From Anaerolineae bacterium (GTDB lineage: Bacteria; Chloroflexota; Anaerolineae; 4572-78; J111), in NCBI GenBank assembly GCA_016926805.1, contig JAFGNV010000216.1, positions 1-47,419 on the forward strand: 47,419 nucleotides of DNA, read 5' to 3'. Below, one piece after another: positions 18,524 through 27,339 of this stretch. Below the pieces are notes generated by a model. That model worked only from the letters and a program-made list of their open reading frames with translations. It was not told where the DNA came from and did not search any database. Within the stretch, counting starts at the first letter, position 1. Each line of letters starts with the position of its first letter. Made by a program: the position numbers and the translations under genes.

Positions 18524-20527
18524 CTACTGAGGATAGTTGATTTGGTAAAGGGTCACAAACCGGTCAGTGTAAAGTTCCGCCAAATACTGGTCACGAAACG
18601 AATAGAAGGCGGCAATGTGTTTGGCCCGGGGACCAGCCGGGCTACGATCGCGCAGCAGGGGTTTCAAACCCTCGTGATTGACCAGAAGGTGGGTCGCCCC
18701 CAAAGTTTGTATCTGGGATAACACCCGATCGATGGTTTGATAACGATAGACCCAATCACCCCAGCGATCATAGATGGGGTCCGCCAGACAAGCACGCTGG
18801 CAATAATAGGTTTGCCCCTCCCACAAAAAGATTACCTGGGCCTCAAGCGGTAATTGGTTATTGATGACCTCCATCGAATCGTAAATGTAGTTGACACGGC
18901 GCAAATAGTTGGCCGGTGGCTCCAGCCCCAGTATCGTTGGCCCAGGATTCCTACTAAAAGGAGTCAACACGCCGATATGAATGGCCAGGGGAATAGCCAG
19001 CAACACCAGCGGGGCTGTGCGGGTTAAGGCTCCAAGCCAACGATAGGAACGGGTGATCTCGAACAAATAGGCCAACGTCCAACCCGCACAGAGACTCAAC
19101 CACGGCAGAATCAAAAGCAGGTAACGCAGTTCTTGCATCATAACCGCCCACAAAAAAAACTGGGCCACGATATACACCCATAAACCAATCAGCAATCTGG
19201 GCGGCTTCAGAAATAAGGCAACCATTGCCAACAGCAAACCAGGGTTAAAATAGCCGTGCGGCGTGGCCGAAAAATCAGCAGGGTAGAACCAGACACGCAC
19301 CGGCAGCAGCAAATAATCCATCAGAGTCTGGCCGCGACCAAAGGTATCCACCCAACGGGACCATTCTTCAGCCCGGTAGGTATTCCAATTAACTCCACCT
19401 AAAAAGAAGGGAAAGATAGGATTGTCTAACCACAGCCAATTTTTGATGTACCACGGTGCGGCCAGGGCCAGGGCCACGCCGCCAAAACTCAACGCATCGA
19501 CCAGCAGTCTCCGCCAACCGCGTCTCAGTTGAACCTCACGCCATAACAGAGCCAATCCTAAAGCCAGGACAGGTCGGAAGCCGTAATATTTTAGACTCAA
19601 TCCCAAGCCGCCCATTATCCCCGACAAAAACAGCCATCCCCAAATATCTGTGCGCCACCACCTTACCAGGGCATAAAGGGCCAGCGTGGCAAAAAACACA
19701 AAAGCCATATCCGTAAAGGCCCAACCTCCAATTAACGTCACCTTGGGCGAGGCCAATAAGATTAATACCGCCAATAGTCCGGTCAGCCGACCCCAAAAAC
19801 GGCGACCAAAAGCATATACGGCCAGCCCTAACAGGACAACACTGGAGAAATGAAGCATTTGGGCCAGCCGGTCCGTTTTCAACATCAAGCCGATGGCGTA
19901 CAGCATTTCAAAACCAAGCGGGTAATTGGGCTGAACTTGTTGGGGAAACGGCAGAATCCGTCCGGCCTCAATAAAAGCTACCGGCGCTGAAAGATGATAC
20001 ATCAGGGCATCGTAAGCATCAACCGGGGCCAGCGTAGGAATGGCCGCTACAAACAACAACCCGCCTATCATTGCCACAGCTACCTGGACGAAGGTGAGGC
20101 CCGGCCCGCGTAAAACCCGAATAATCGCTACCGCTATCGCCCGCCACACCCCCCCTGCCCGGCCCCACTCTCGCCACGCGAGAAAGGCCAACACCAGCAA
20201 GCCAATCATAATGGCGACCAGGTTAAATAGATGAACCAGGCCGAGCCAGACCATTATGGTCATCATTGCGCCCCAGCCAAGAGCCACCGAAAACGGTAAG
20301 GCCTCAACCGGAGTGGCGAAAGTTATCCTCAACCGGTCGGCAATGGTCAGTCCGATAGCAGTTGCCAGCCACAATAACACGGCCAGCAAACCCAGTCGCC
20401 AGACATGGTCGAGCAAGATCAGAGGCGTGGCTGTGGTCAATGGCAAAGCGGCAACAAAAAAATGAATCGGGGTCAGAGCGGCAACCATCAGCAGACCTAT
20501 AATACCGCCAACCAACCCTCGCCTCAT
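18524..20527 (-). CDS. GT39-like integral membrane glycosyltransferase (paralogue C)
   Basis: 667 aa, about twelve helices then a soluble C-terminal domain. The shared paralogue marks are PVDAYDALMYHLSAPVAFI in the first large loop, PWYIKNWLWLDNPIFPFF, and YYCQRACLADPIYD in the tail. The ATG overlaps the TGA of the upstream 514-aa gene (ATGA at 20524-20527), so it is translationally coupled to it. The conserved cysteine pair in the exported tail could form a disulfide. Sugar and acceptor are unknown. Confidence 0.75.
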   Translation of the reverse strand: MRRGLVGGIIGLLMVAALTPIHFFVAALPLTTATPLILLDHVWRLGLLAVLLWLATAIGLTIADRLRITFATPVEALPFSVALGWGAMMTIMVWLGLVHLFNLVAIMIGLLVLAFLAWREWGRAGGVWRAIAVAIIRVLRGPGLTFVQVAVAMIGGLLFVAAIPTLAPVDAYDALMYHLSAPVAFIEAGRILPFPQQVQPNYPLGFEMLYAIGLMLKTDRLAQMLHFSSVVLLGLAVYAFGRRFWGRLTGLLAVLILLASPKVTLIGGWAFTDMAFVFFATLALYALVRWWRTDIWGWLFLSGIMGGLGLSLKYYGFRPVLALGLALLWREVQLRRGWRRLLVDALSFGGVALALAAPWYIKNWLWLDNPIFPFFLGGVNWNTYRAEEWSRWVDTFGRGQTLMDYLLLPVRVWFYPADFSATPHGYFNPGLLLAMVALFLKPPRLLIGLWVYIVAQFFLWAVMMQELRYLLLILPWLSLCAGWTLAYLFEITRSYRWLGALTRTAPLVLLAIPLAIHIGVLTPFSRNPGPTILGLEPPANYLRRVNYIYDSMEVINNQLPLEAQVIFLWEGQTYYCQRACLADPIYDRWGDWVYRYQTIDRVLSQIQTLGATHLLVNHEGLKPLLRDRSPAGPRAKHIAAFYSFRDQYLAELYTDRFVTLYQINYPQ

Positions 20528-22068
20528 CGAGATGGTCCTCGGCTACGAACAAAGATTATCGCCATGTTATCCTGATAGATTTCTGCCCACTCGGAATTCA
20601 GTTTCAGTAATTTGGCCAGCGTACCATTAGTCTCGACCAACACCAAATTGATGCCAGCCTCATCCAGTGTCTGCGGCCAGCCCTCGTTGGCCGTCATCAC
20701 GTCGATATAGCGCCGGATGAAGGCATCATCGTAAAGGTCGGTTCGGCCATCGATGTAAACCGGATAATCCGGCCACAGTTTGAAAATAAGGTAGCCGCCC
20801 CAATTGTAGTTATTGAACATAGGGCCGGGCGGTTGCCGGTTTTTGATAAATTCAACCGCCTGATAGGGCAAACTCTCCTGTTCCACCTTTAAACTGGTTT
20901 GGGGCAATAACGGAACGGAAATCTTGACCACCGCCGCCATGATAATCAGCCCTAACAAAAGCCAGTTGACCACAGATGTCAAGCGAGATACGCGGGCCGT
21001 GGAATGAGTGGTGAGCGAGGCAAAAGGAACGCGTTGATACCCCCAGGTCTCCCACTGCCGGGTCCAGGCCACATCGGCGTAACGGGCCAGGATAGGCGTA
21101 GTTATCAGGCCAAAAATGGCAATGTTACGACCGGCAAACAAGGCCCAGCCGGTCCACAAGGCGGTCAGGGCCAAATCTGTCCAGTCGGCCCGGCGACCGG
21201 CCCGTCCCAGGGCCACCAGCAACAGAACCAGCATCAGGATAAACGGTTGGGCGTGGGGCAAGTGAAAATCGGGACTTTGCCATTCCTGGATAAAATCGCG
21301 CAGGGCGCCGATCTCTACCGTTTGAAAGGGGTACAGCCACATTCGCCAGGTATGCGGATTGATGACCACCACGGCCAGACTGAGAGCAATGACCAGCAAC
21401 AGATGTTTGAGACCAACCCGGCTCACCACCGGGTCTTCCCGGTGACGAGTCAGGTTATTCAAGGCCTCGCCAAGCAGATAGGCCAGCATCAGCATAAGGC
21501 CAATGGCAAAACCGCCATGAATATTGGCCCACAGCAACATAATCAAGGGCAGCCAGGGCAACAACCTGCCCCCGCGCCATTTGAACCGGTGCAACAGATA
21601 GGCCGTCACCGCCGTGAGCACAAAGGAAAGCATCTGCGGCCGGGCGATCCAGCCCACCGACGAGACCACCGCGCCCAAAATCATGGCAAAGGCGGCCACA
21701 AAAATATTACCCTGGATTTGCCGCCACGCCAGCCAGAAGGCCAGCGTCGCCAGGGCGGCCACGGCCAGGGCCAGAGCGGCCCACCCCCCCAGGGCATAGA
21801 ATCCATACCAAAAAATTTGGGCCAGCCAGCCGTGGTCAATCCACAAGGCCCCGGCCATAGAATGAGAAAAGAGATCGGTGGTCGGAATGGTCCGGTTCTC
21901 GATGATGTATTGTCCGGCCCGCAAATGCCACCACGTATCCGGCGAAAATGGTATTCGGACGGCCATGGTAAAAATAGAGATAAAAACCACGGCCACCAGC
22001 AACCCCGAAACAGAAAGCGCAAAGGGATGATTTTTTCTTTGATTTTGGTTCGACGCTTGCTGCTTCAC
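20524..22068 (-). CDS. Polytopic GT-C-like membrane protein, tandem paralogue 1
   Basis: 514 aa. An N-terminal helix ends in PFSPDTWWHLRAGQYIIENR, a first-loop acidic motif (DTWWH), followed by about ten more helices. The soluble C-terminal tail carries GPMFNNYNWGGYLIFKLWPD and YIDGRTDLYDD. The protein at 22096-23583 has the same architecture and motifs, so this is a tandem duplication. The family is common in bacteria next to glycosyltransferase genes but has no defined activity that I know of. GT-C-type transfer is a reasonable guess. Confidence 0.7.
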   Translation of the reverse strand: MKQQASNQNQRKNHPFALSVSGLLVAVVFISIFTMAVRIPFSPDTWWHLRAGQYIIENRTIPTTDLFSHSMAGALWIDHGWLAQIFWYGFYALGGWAALALAVAALATLAFWLAWRQIQGNIFVAAFAMILGAVVSSVGWIARPQMLSFVLTAVTAYLLHRFKWRGGRLLPWLPLIMLLWANIHGGFAIGLMLMLAYLLGEALNNLTRHREDPVVSRVGLKHLLLVIALSLAVVVINPHTWRMWLYPFQTVEIGALRDFIQEWQSPDFHLPHAQPFILMLVLLLVALGRAGRRADWTDLALTALWTGWALFAGRNIAIFGLITTPILARYADVAWTRQWETWGYQRVPFASLTTHSTARVSRLTSVVNWLLLGLIIMAAVVKISVPLLPQTSLKVEQESLPYQAVEFIKNRQPPGPMFNNYNWGGYLIFKLWPDYPVYIDGRTDLYDDAFIRRYIDVMTANEGWPQTLDEAGINLVLVETNGTLAKLLKLNSEWAEIYQDNMAIIFVRSRGPSR

Positions 22069-22095
22069 CCTTTTTCCCTCTGCAACCTAATCAAG

Positions 22096-23583
22096 TCAAA
22101 TTGATTTTCGGACATAGATGACGGCAATCTCGTCACCATAAATCTCTTGCCAGCCCGGCTGACGTTTTAGAAATTTGGCCAGCACGCTACCCTTCTCGAT
22201 AATCACCAAATTAACGCCGTCTTCAGCCAGGGTCTGTTCCCAACCCTCCCCGGCCAACATTACGTTTAAATAACGGCGGATAAAGGCATTGTCATACAAA
22301 TCCGTCCGCCCATCAATATAAACGGGATAATCCGGCCACAGCTTATAGATGAGATACCCACCCCAATTGTAACTATTGAACATGGGGCCGGGTGGCCTGT
22401 TTTCCCGGATAAATTGGACCGCCGCGACCGGCAGGTTCTCCTGTCCTGGTTCGGTGGTGGCCAGGGGCCAGAGGGCAGAGCCAATCTGTAGCGTAGCCGC
22501 CAGCATTACGGCCGCCAATAATAGCCAGTTCAGATAGATCAGCGCCGGCTGTCGACGCGTAAGCGACTTTCCCGGAACCGGCAGGTATGCGCCTGCCGCT
22601 GCATCGGCATAGCGCGCCAACACCGGAACGGTCAACAAGCCGAACAGCCCAACGTTACGCACGGCAAACAAACTCCAAACCGTCCACAAACTCACCAGGG
22701 CCAGATCCGTCCAATCAACGTACCGGGACGCGCTACCCATGGCGACTACCATGAGCAGCAACATTATCACAAAGGGCCAGGTCATACTGGCGTGGAAATC
22801 GGGACTACGCCATTCCTGGATAAAATCGCGCAATGCGCCGATGCCGACGGTTTGGAAAGGGTACAACCACATCTGCCAGCCGTGGGGATTAATGGCAACC
22901 GCGATAAAGCTGACCGCCGCTATCCCCACCAGCAGGCCAAGCTGTCGCCACGAGAGCGCCGGGTCGGGCCGATCCACAGTATCGGCCCGAGGGCGGGTCA
23001 GCCGGTTGAGAGTTTCACCCACCAGATAGGCCCCCACCAGCATAAAGGCAATGGCATAGCCGCCGTGCATGTTGACCCAAAGGATAACGATGATCGGCAG
23101 GCTGTAAATCCAGCGTGATCCGGCGCGTTTGTATCGCTCCAGCAGCAGCAACACCAAACCCGCCAGCGCAAACGAGATCATCTGGGGTCGAGCCACCCAG
23201 GTTAAGGCCGAAGTAAGCACGCCCAAGATCGTGGCAAATACCCGCAAGTAGAGATTACCGGGCGTCACCCGCCAGACCAGGGCAAAGGCAACTGTAACCA
23301 ACGCCGCCAGTCCCAAACTCACTCCCATCCAGCCAGTCCCCGCAAACAGGCCATACCCCAACACCTGGGCCAGTTTAGGATACATCCACTCCCGGCCGGT
23401 CTGGGTGTGAGAAAAAGGATCGGTGGTGTAGATGGTTTGATTTTCAACAATGTATTGGCCAGACCGCAAATGCCACCAGGTGTCCGTGTCGGCGGGAACG
23501 CGGACGGCCATGGTGAAGATGGCCATAAAAAGGATGGCGGTCAACAACCGGGGGGTAGTGAGCCAATACAATAATCTTTTCAT
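22096..23583 (-). CDS. Polytopic GT-C-like membrane protein, tandem paralogue 2
   Basis: 495 aa, the upstream copy of the tandem pair. DTDTWWHLRSGQYIVENQ follows the first helix. The tail again has GPMFNSYNWGGYLIYKLWPD and YIDGRTDLYDN. The two copies are alike along the whole length, including the IGALRDFIQEWRSPDFHA loop, but the low-complexity ends differ. It is probably the first gene of a six- or seven-gene transcription unit, since 302 bases without a gene lie upstream. Confidence 0.7.
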   Translation of the reverse strand: MKRLLYWLTTPRLLTAILFMAIFTMAVRVPADTDTWWHLRSGQYIVENQTIYTTDPFSHTQTGREWMYPKLAQVLGYGLFAGTGWMGVSLGLAALVTVAFALVWRVTPGNLYLRVFATILGVLTSALTWVARPQMISFALAGLVLLLLERYKRAGSRWIYSLPIIVILWVNMHGGYAIAFMLVGAYLVGETLNRLTRPRADTVDRPDPALSWRQLGLLVGIAAVSFIAVAINPHGWQMWLYPFQTVGIGALRDFIQEWRSPDFHASMTWPFVIMLLLMVVAMGSASRYVDWTDLALVSLWTVWSLFAVRNVGLFGLLTVPVLARYADAAAGAYLPVPGKSLTRRQPALIYLNWLLLAAVMLAATLQIGSALWPLATTEPGQENLPVAAVQFIRENRPPGPMFNSYNWGGYLIYKLWPDYPVYIDGRTDLYDNAFIRRYLNVMLAGEGWEQTLAEDGVNLVIIEKGSVLAKFLKRQPGWQEIYGDEIAVIYVRKSI

Positions 23584-23687
23584 TACCAGGGCAAATAGAT
23601 AAACTATTGATTACTGATGAGGAAACAATTCTTGTGGCTGCCAGCAGAGACCCTATCGGTAACTAAAGTTATTCAAATAATGTTTTG

Positions 23688-23720
23688 GGGTAGAGACAGG
23701 ACAATGTCCTGTCTCTACCC
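23688..23720. repeat. Palindromic repeat, GGGACAGAACA family
   Basis: A near-perfect 16-bp stem (23688-23703 and 23705-23720) around one base, core GAGACAGGACA. It belongs to the same family as 27157-27183 and the core of 43411-43478. The surrounding gap (23584-23885) holds nothing else that I can name. The stem could end transcription coming from 23886 or act as a processing site, but there is no clear T tract. Confidence 0.75.
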
Positions 23721-23885
23721 GGCAAAAATCCAAAGTCTTTTTCTGAATATCTATACCTTGCTTCTTCTATTCGTTTTTGGGCAACCTGGAAGTTCTGCTT
23801 GACCAGTTCTTAACCCTTGGGCCAACCGCCACACTTTGCATTTTAACACAATCACCTTACCTTCACGTATGGGCTAATTGTCATA

Positions 23886-25007
23886 TTACTGCTCAAAAAC
23901 TTCGGCCAGACGCTGTTTAAGAAGTTCTGCCACCACTTCATTGCCTTTAACATTCAAATGAATATCCTCATCAAAATAGAGAGGGGCCGCTTCAACCCCG
24001 GCTCTCCGGCGAAGGTCCGCGGTGAGATCAATCACGGGAATGTCATTCTCCTGGAGAAATTCGGCCAGGCTTTCATTCAGATGGTCAAACCGGGCCTGTA
24101 AGTGAGGGCTAGCATATACCTGTTCTCGGAAAGGCAAAATAACCACCACCAATTGTGTTTCATCACCTTGAGCCGTTGTTTGCCGATTTGCCTCCAAAAT
24201 GGCTGTTTTGGCCCGGTCAAAACCAACGGCCACTTCGGGAATGGCCAGATCCGTGTTGGTCAGCCACCAACTCAAGTTGGGATTACCCCTGGTAGTTTCG
24301 TCAGCAGTGATGAGATTGTAAAAAAAGAAACGATTATACCAAAAGAAGGAACCCAAAATGTAAAGGGCCGAGTTTTCGACCAGCCAGGTTCGCCCCGGAC
24401 TCTGCCAAAACTCGGTGTTGCGCGCCGCGCCGCTACCAAACTGGCTTACCCGCCAGGCATCTTTCACGTCGTTGGCAAAGAAAACCCACAATACCCATTT
24501 TGGTTTCAGCGGCAGACCATAGTGGGTTAGCATTGTGGCCTCTTGCTGCGGGCCGTAGCCTAACACGCTTAGATTGGCAAAGTCCCGGTCCAATTCCTGT
24601 TCCAATAGCTCAACCCAACAAGCCCCCAGCTCTACCCCGGCGCAATTGGCAAAGGAATCGCCAACTACCACCACCAACGGCTGCCCCTCATCAATCCCAT
24701 CATCGCGGAAGCCGATACTCTCATAGCCCAGGGAGACCGTCGAAATTGGATAGGATTGGTTCTCAAGAGAAACTGGATAATCGGCAATATCAGGGGTAAA
24801 TTTGTAGCCCAGTTCATCATCTGGACTTAAAACGTTGTAGGGAGGATCTACCTGAAAAATCGAAGACCTGACTTCAGAAGGTATAAGCCCGGGCGCCAGG
24901 TGCGCCGCCACTTCGATGAGCAGGAGCGGAAATAGAATTCCCATCACCAGCAGGACCATGCTTAAACTCAAGATCGATTTGAGTCTGACCTTTACGGATT
25001 GTCTCAT
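23886..25007 (-). CDS. Membrane-anchored SGNH/GDSL hydrolase
   Basis: 373 aa with an N-terminal membrane anchor (about residues 12-34) and an exported SGNH hydrolase domain. Block I is VVVVGDSFANC, with serine in GDS. Block III is ANDV, and block V is DEDIHLNVKGNEVV, with the catalytic Asp-His pair. A relation to AlgJ/AlgX-like or DltD-like acyl-modifying enzymes is plausible, since it lies in a glycan locus two bases after a polyprenyl-phosphate-sugar synthase gene. It may add or remove acyl groups on the surface glycan. An ordinary esterase role cannot be excluded. Confidence 0.75.
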   Translation of the reverse strand: MRQSVKVRLKSILSLSMVLLVMGILFPLLLIEVAAHLAPGLIPSEVRSSIFQVDPPYNVLSPDDELGYKFTPDIADYPVSLENQSYPISTVSLGYESIGFRDDGIDEGQPLVVVVGDSFANCAGVELGACWVELLEQELDRDFANLSVLGYGPQQEATMLTHYGLPLKPKWVLWVFFANDVKDAWRVSQFGSGAARNTEFWQSPGRTWLVENSALYILGSFFWYNRFFFYNLITADETTRGNPNLSWWLTNTDLAIPEVAVGFDRAKTAILEANRQTTAQGDETQLVVVILPFREQVYASPHLQARFDHLNESLAEFLQENDIPVIDLTADLRRRAGVEAAPLYFDEDIHLNVKGNEVVAELLKQRLAEVFEQ

Positions 25008-25009
25008 AA

Positions 25010-25837
25010 CTATGATGGGGTCGTTTCGTCGGCCAATTTCCTCGACTGGCTCTCCTCCCCCACCGGCGGCAATGGCGACACCGCCACCGGCCGGACGCGT
25101 TTTAACACCCGGCTGGCAAACAGACGCAGCACCGTGTACATGGCTTTGTAGATTTCGCGCTGAGATATTTTCGACTGGCCCCGCTCGCGGTTGGCAAAGA
25201 TAATGGGAATCTCACCCACACTGTAGCCCAACCGCTGACACCTGAAGAGCATCTCTACCAAAAAGGAATAACCGTTAGAAAAAATCCGGTCAAGATCAAT
25301 ATTGAGCAGCACTTCCCGGTGATAACAGCGAAAACCAGCCGTACAATCACGAGCCTTTAACCCCAATACCGTCCGGGCAAAGGCATTGGCGCCCCAGCTC
25401 AAAAATCGACGCCGTAACTCCCAATTCCGCACACCACCTTGGGGAACATATCGCGACCCAATGGTGATGTGATAATGATCGGCCAGGGCCACCAGCCCCG
25501 GCAAATACGTGGGATCGTGCGAAAAATCCGCATCCATGGTGATGAGACGGTCTGCGCCTTCGGCCAATCCCTGTTGCAGCCCGGCAATATAGGCCGTGCC
25601 CAGGCCCAGCTTGTCCTGCCGGTGGATCACCCTTACCCGCTCATCCTGCTCCGCCAGCCCATCCGCAATTTGCCCGGTTCCGTCCGGCGAGTTATCATCC
25701 ACCACAATCACCCTGGCCTGCAAATGATCCAGGGTCAGAATCTGCTCAACCAAATCGGTAATATTTTCTTTTTCGTTATAAGTTGGGATAATCACACAAA
25801 CGTTCAAAGGATACACCCTATCAATCAATTTGCTCAT
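25010..25837 (-). CDS. Polyprenol monophosphomannose synthase (GT2, DPM1/Ppm1-like)
   Basis: 275 aa from the ATG at 25837 (MSKLIDRVYPLNVCVIIPTY); the frame extends to 25903 without a better start. Classic DPM1 features are NEKENI, VVDDNSPDGTG, DKLGLGTAYIAGL, DADFSHDP (metal site), IGSRYVPQGG and CTAGFRCY. It transfers mannose or a related sugar from a nucleotide donor to polyprenyl phosphate at the cytoplasmic face. It is the most canonical of the three such enzymes here and probably heads the locus. The last ~30 residues, after KRVRP, are low-complexity. The divergent gap to the plus-strand esterase is 138 bases. Confidence 0.9.
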   Translation of the reverse strand: MSKLIDRVYPLNVCVIIPTYNEKENITDLVEQILTLDHLQARVIVVDDNSPDGTGQIADGLAEQDERVRVIHRQDKLGLGTAYIAGLQQGLAEGADRLITMDADFSHDPTYLPGLVALADHYHITIGSRYVPQGGVRNWELRRRFLSWGANAFARTVLGLKARDCTAGFRCYHREVLLNIDLDRIFSNGYSFLVEMLFRCQRLGYSVGEIPIIFANRERGQSKISQREIYKAMYTVLRLFASRVLKRVRPVAVSPLPPVGEESQSRKLADETTPS

Positions 25838-25975
25838 GAAGCAGGTTAGATGGAAGTACAAAACTCCCCGACCTTCTGGCTTCATTGTAGTAAGAATAAG
25901 CAACTATCTTACCACAAAGCAACCTGTTGGGCCATTCGACAAACGCTCAAAAATGAATCCATCAGGAGGAAACGT

Positions 25976-27001
25976 ATGTCTAATCAAAGCAAGGTCGTCG
26001 TAGAAACCATTACCAGCGAGGTGCTGCGGCCCAACCCTTTGGGCGACCCCTACCTTCGCCGCGTGCCGGTCTACCTGCCGCCCGGCTACGCCGAAAGCAA
26101 CGCCCGTTATCCGGTGGTTTACCTGCTGACCGGCTTCACCGGGCGCGGCACCTTTATGCTCAACGATTCCGCTTTTGACGAAACCATCCAGGAGCGGATG
26201 GACCGGCTTATTGCCGCTGGCCAGGTACAGCCCATGATCCTGGTTCTGCCCGACGGCTTCACCCGTTACGGTGGCAGCCAATATCTCAATTCCAGTGCCA
26301 CCGGCCGTTATGAGGACCACCTCATTGACGAACTGATTCCTTTTATTGACCAGCGCTACCGCACCCGTGAACTTCGCGCCATTGCCGGAAGATCCTCCGG
26401 TGGTTACGGCGCGCTGGTGCAGGCCATGCGCCATCCCGACATTTTCAGCGCGGTAGCCTGCCACAGCGGCGATATGTATTTCGACGTCTGCTACCGGCCC
26501 GACTTCAGCAAAGCGCTCGACGCCTTTGATCGTAACGGCATCAACTCCGCCGAAACCCTGCGCGATTTTCTGGCCAATTTCCAACCCAAAATGCACCCCA
26601 AACCGTCTGGCTTTTTCGACATCATTCAGATTGCGGCCATGTCCGCCTGCTACTCCCCCAACCCCGGCTCTCCCTGTGGTTTTGACCTGCCCTTTGAATT
26701 CTACACCGGCCAATTCCGCCCCGAGGTATGGCAATGCTGGCTCCAGCACGACCCTCTCACCATGCTCCAAACACCGGCCTACGCCGACGCCCTCCGCCGG
26801 ATGAAACTGGTTTTTCTCGACTGCGGCAACCGCGACGAATACGCCCTGCATTACGGGGCGCGCTGCTTCAGCCAGCGCCTGACCCAACTGAACATCCCCC
26901 ACACTTACCAGGAATTCGACGGCGGTCACCGCCACGTCCACTTCCGGTACGATGTCTCGCTTCAGGCCATCTCGGACGCCTTTTTTGACACCCACCTATA
27001 A
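25976..27001 (+). CDS. Alpha/beta-hydrolase esterase (esterase D / Fes-like, PF00756 type)
   Basis: 341 aa, no signal peptide. The start at 25976 is fixed by AGGAGGA five bases upstream; the open frame extends earlier. YPVVYLLTGFTGRG forms the oxyanion region. The nucleophile elbow is GRSSGGYGAL and the C-terminal DGGHRHVHFRYD supplies the histidine. DCGNRDEY probably carries the acidic residue. The family includes S-formylglutathione hydrolases, enterochelin esterases and feruloyl esterases, and substrate cannot be told from the sequence. It stands alone, divergent from the glycan locus and separated from the next gene by a repeat-filled 338-base gap. Confidence 0.8.
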   Translation: MSNQSKVVVETITSEVLRPNPLGDPYLRRVPVYLPPGYAESNARYPVVYLLTGFTGRGTFMLNDSAFDETIQERMDRLIAAGQVQPMILVLPDGFTRYGGSQYLNSSATGRYEDHLIDELIPFIDQRYRTRELRAIAGRSSGGYGALVQAMRHPDIFSAVACHSGDMYFDVCYRPDFSKALDAFDRNGINSAETLRDFLANFQPKMHPKPSGFFDIIQIAAMSACYSPNPGSPCGFDLPFEFYTGQFRPEVWQCWLQHDPLTMLQTPAYADALRRMKLVFLDCGNRDEYALHYGARCFSQRLTQLNIPHTYQEFDGGHRHVHFRYDVSLQAISDAFFDTHL

Positions 27002-27066
27002 TCCACTATAATAAACATCTATTTTTTATACTGGACATGTATCCTCAGTATATCCAAATTTACGTA

Positions 27067-27111
27067 GGACGGCATCCCTACGCCGTCCGCTGACGCATAG
27101 GATGCGCCAGC
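27067..27111. repeat. Two adjacent small hairpins
   Basis: GGACGGC (27067-27073) pairs with GCCGTCC (27082-27088). Immediately after, GCTGACGCAT (27089-27098) pairs with ATGCGCCAGC (27102-27111) with one mismatch. They are the first of several palindromes in this gap and may be a composite dispersed repeat. Confidence 0.6.
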
Positions 27112-27156
27112 TACCGTCCAAAAATTGGATCTACTGATCCTCTCAATATTTGGGGG

Positions 27157-27183
27157 TAGGGACAGAATAATATTCTGTCCCTA
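27157..27183. repeat. Palindromic repeat, GGGACAGAACA family
   Basis: TAGGGACAGAATA (27157-27169) is followed, after one base, by its exact reverse complement (27171-27183). Same family as 23688-23720 and the core of 43411-43478. Confidence 0.75.
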
Positions 27184-27288
27184 ACGAGTAAATATATGAA
27201 TTCGCCCCTATTTATTGAGAAGATACCTGGACATTATTAAAAAGAAAATGGATAAGACTTACCCAAACGTGTCATCCATTCGTTTTTT

Positions 27289-27313
27289 CGTTCCCAAACT
27301 GAGCTTGGGAACG
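27289..27313. repeat. Hairpin CGTTCCCAA / TTGGGAACG
   Basis: A 9-bp perfect stem (27289-27297 and 27305-27313) with a 7-base loop, 26 bases ahead of the IclR-type start codon. This palindrome type is widely dispersed in cyanobacteria and Chloroflexota, from memory. Its position in the probable leader means it would be transcribed and could influence expression. Confidence 0.6.
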
Positions 27314-27339
27314 AGAGAAAAATAGAACGCGACTACATC

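Larger units (their letters stand above)
27002..27339. other. Repeat-filled intergenic region, no gene
   Basis: 338 bases between the esterase and the IclR-type gene, filled with at least four short palindromes (27067-27088, 27089-27111, 27157-27183, 27289-27313) and no convincing open frame. I looked for the conserved pieces of an FMN or TPP riboswitch, because the downstream transporter could import a cofactor, and found neither. No strong promoter could be named. Confidence 0.6.

Noticed and set aside
21004-22104. Plus-strand open frame of 366 aa
   Set aside because: Antisense to the 514-aa membrane protein; composition (Gly/Gln/Pro/His) is that of a reversed hydrophobic gene.
25904-26995. 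Minus-strand open frame of 363 aa
   Set aside because: Antisense to the esterase, which has a strong ribosome binding site and catalytic motifs on the plus strand.
27067-27313. CRISPR-like array in the palindrome cluster
   Set aside because: The palindromes differ from each other and spacing is irregular, and no cas gene is near.
27002-27339. FMN or TPP riboswitch ahead of the importer operon
   Set aside because: The conserved blocks of neither riboswitch are visible by eye; only dispersed palindromes are present. A covariance search would be decisive.
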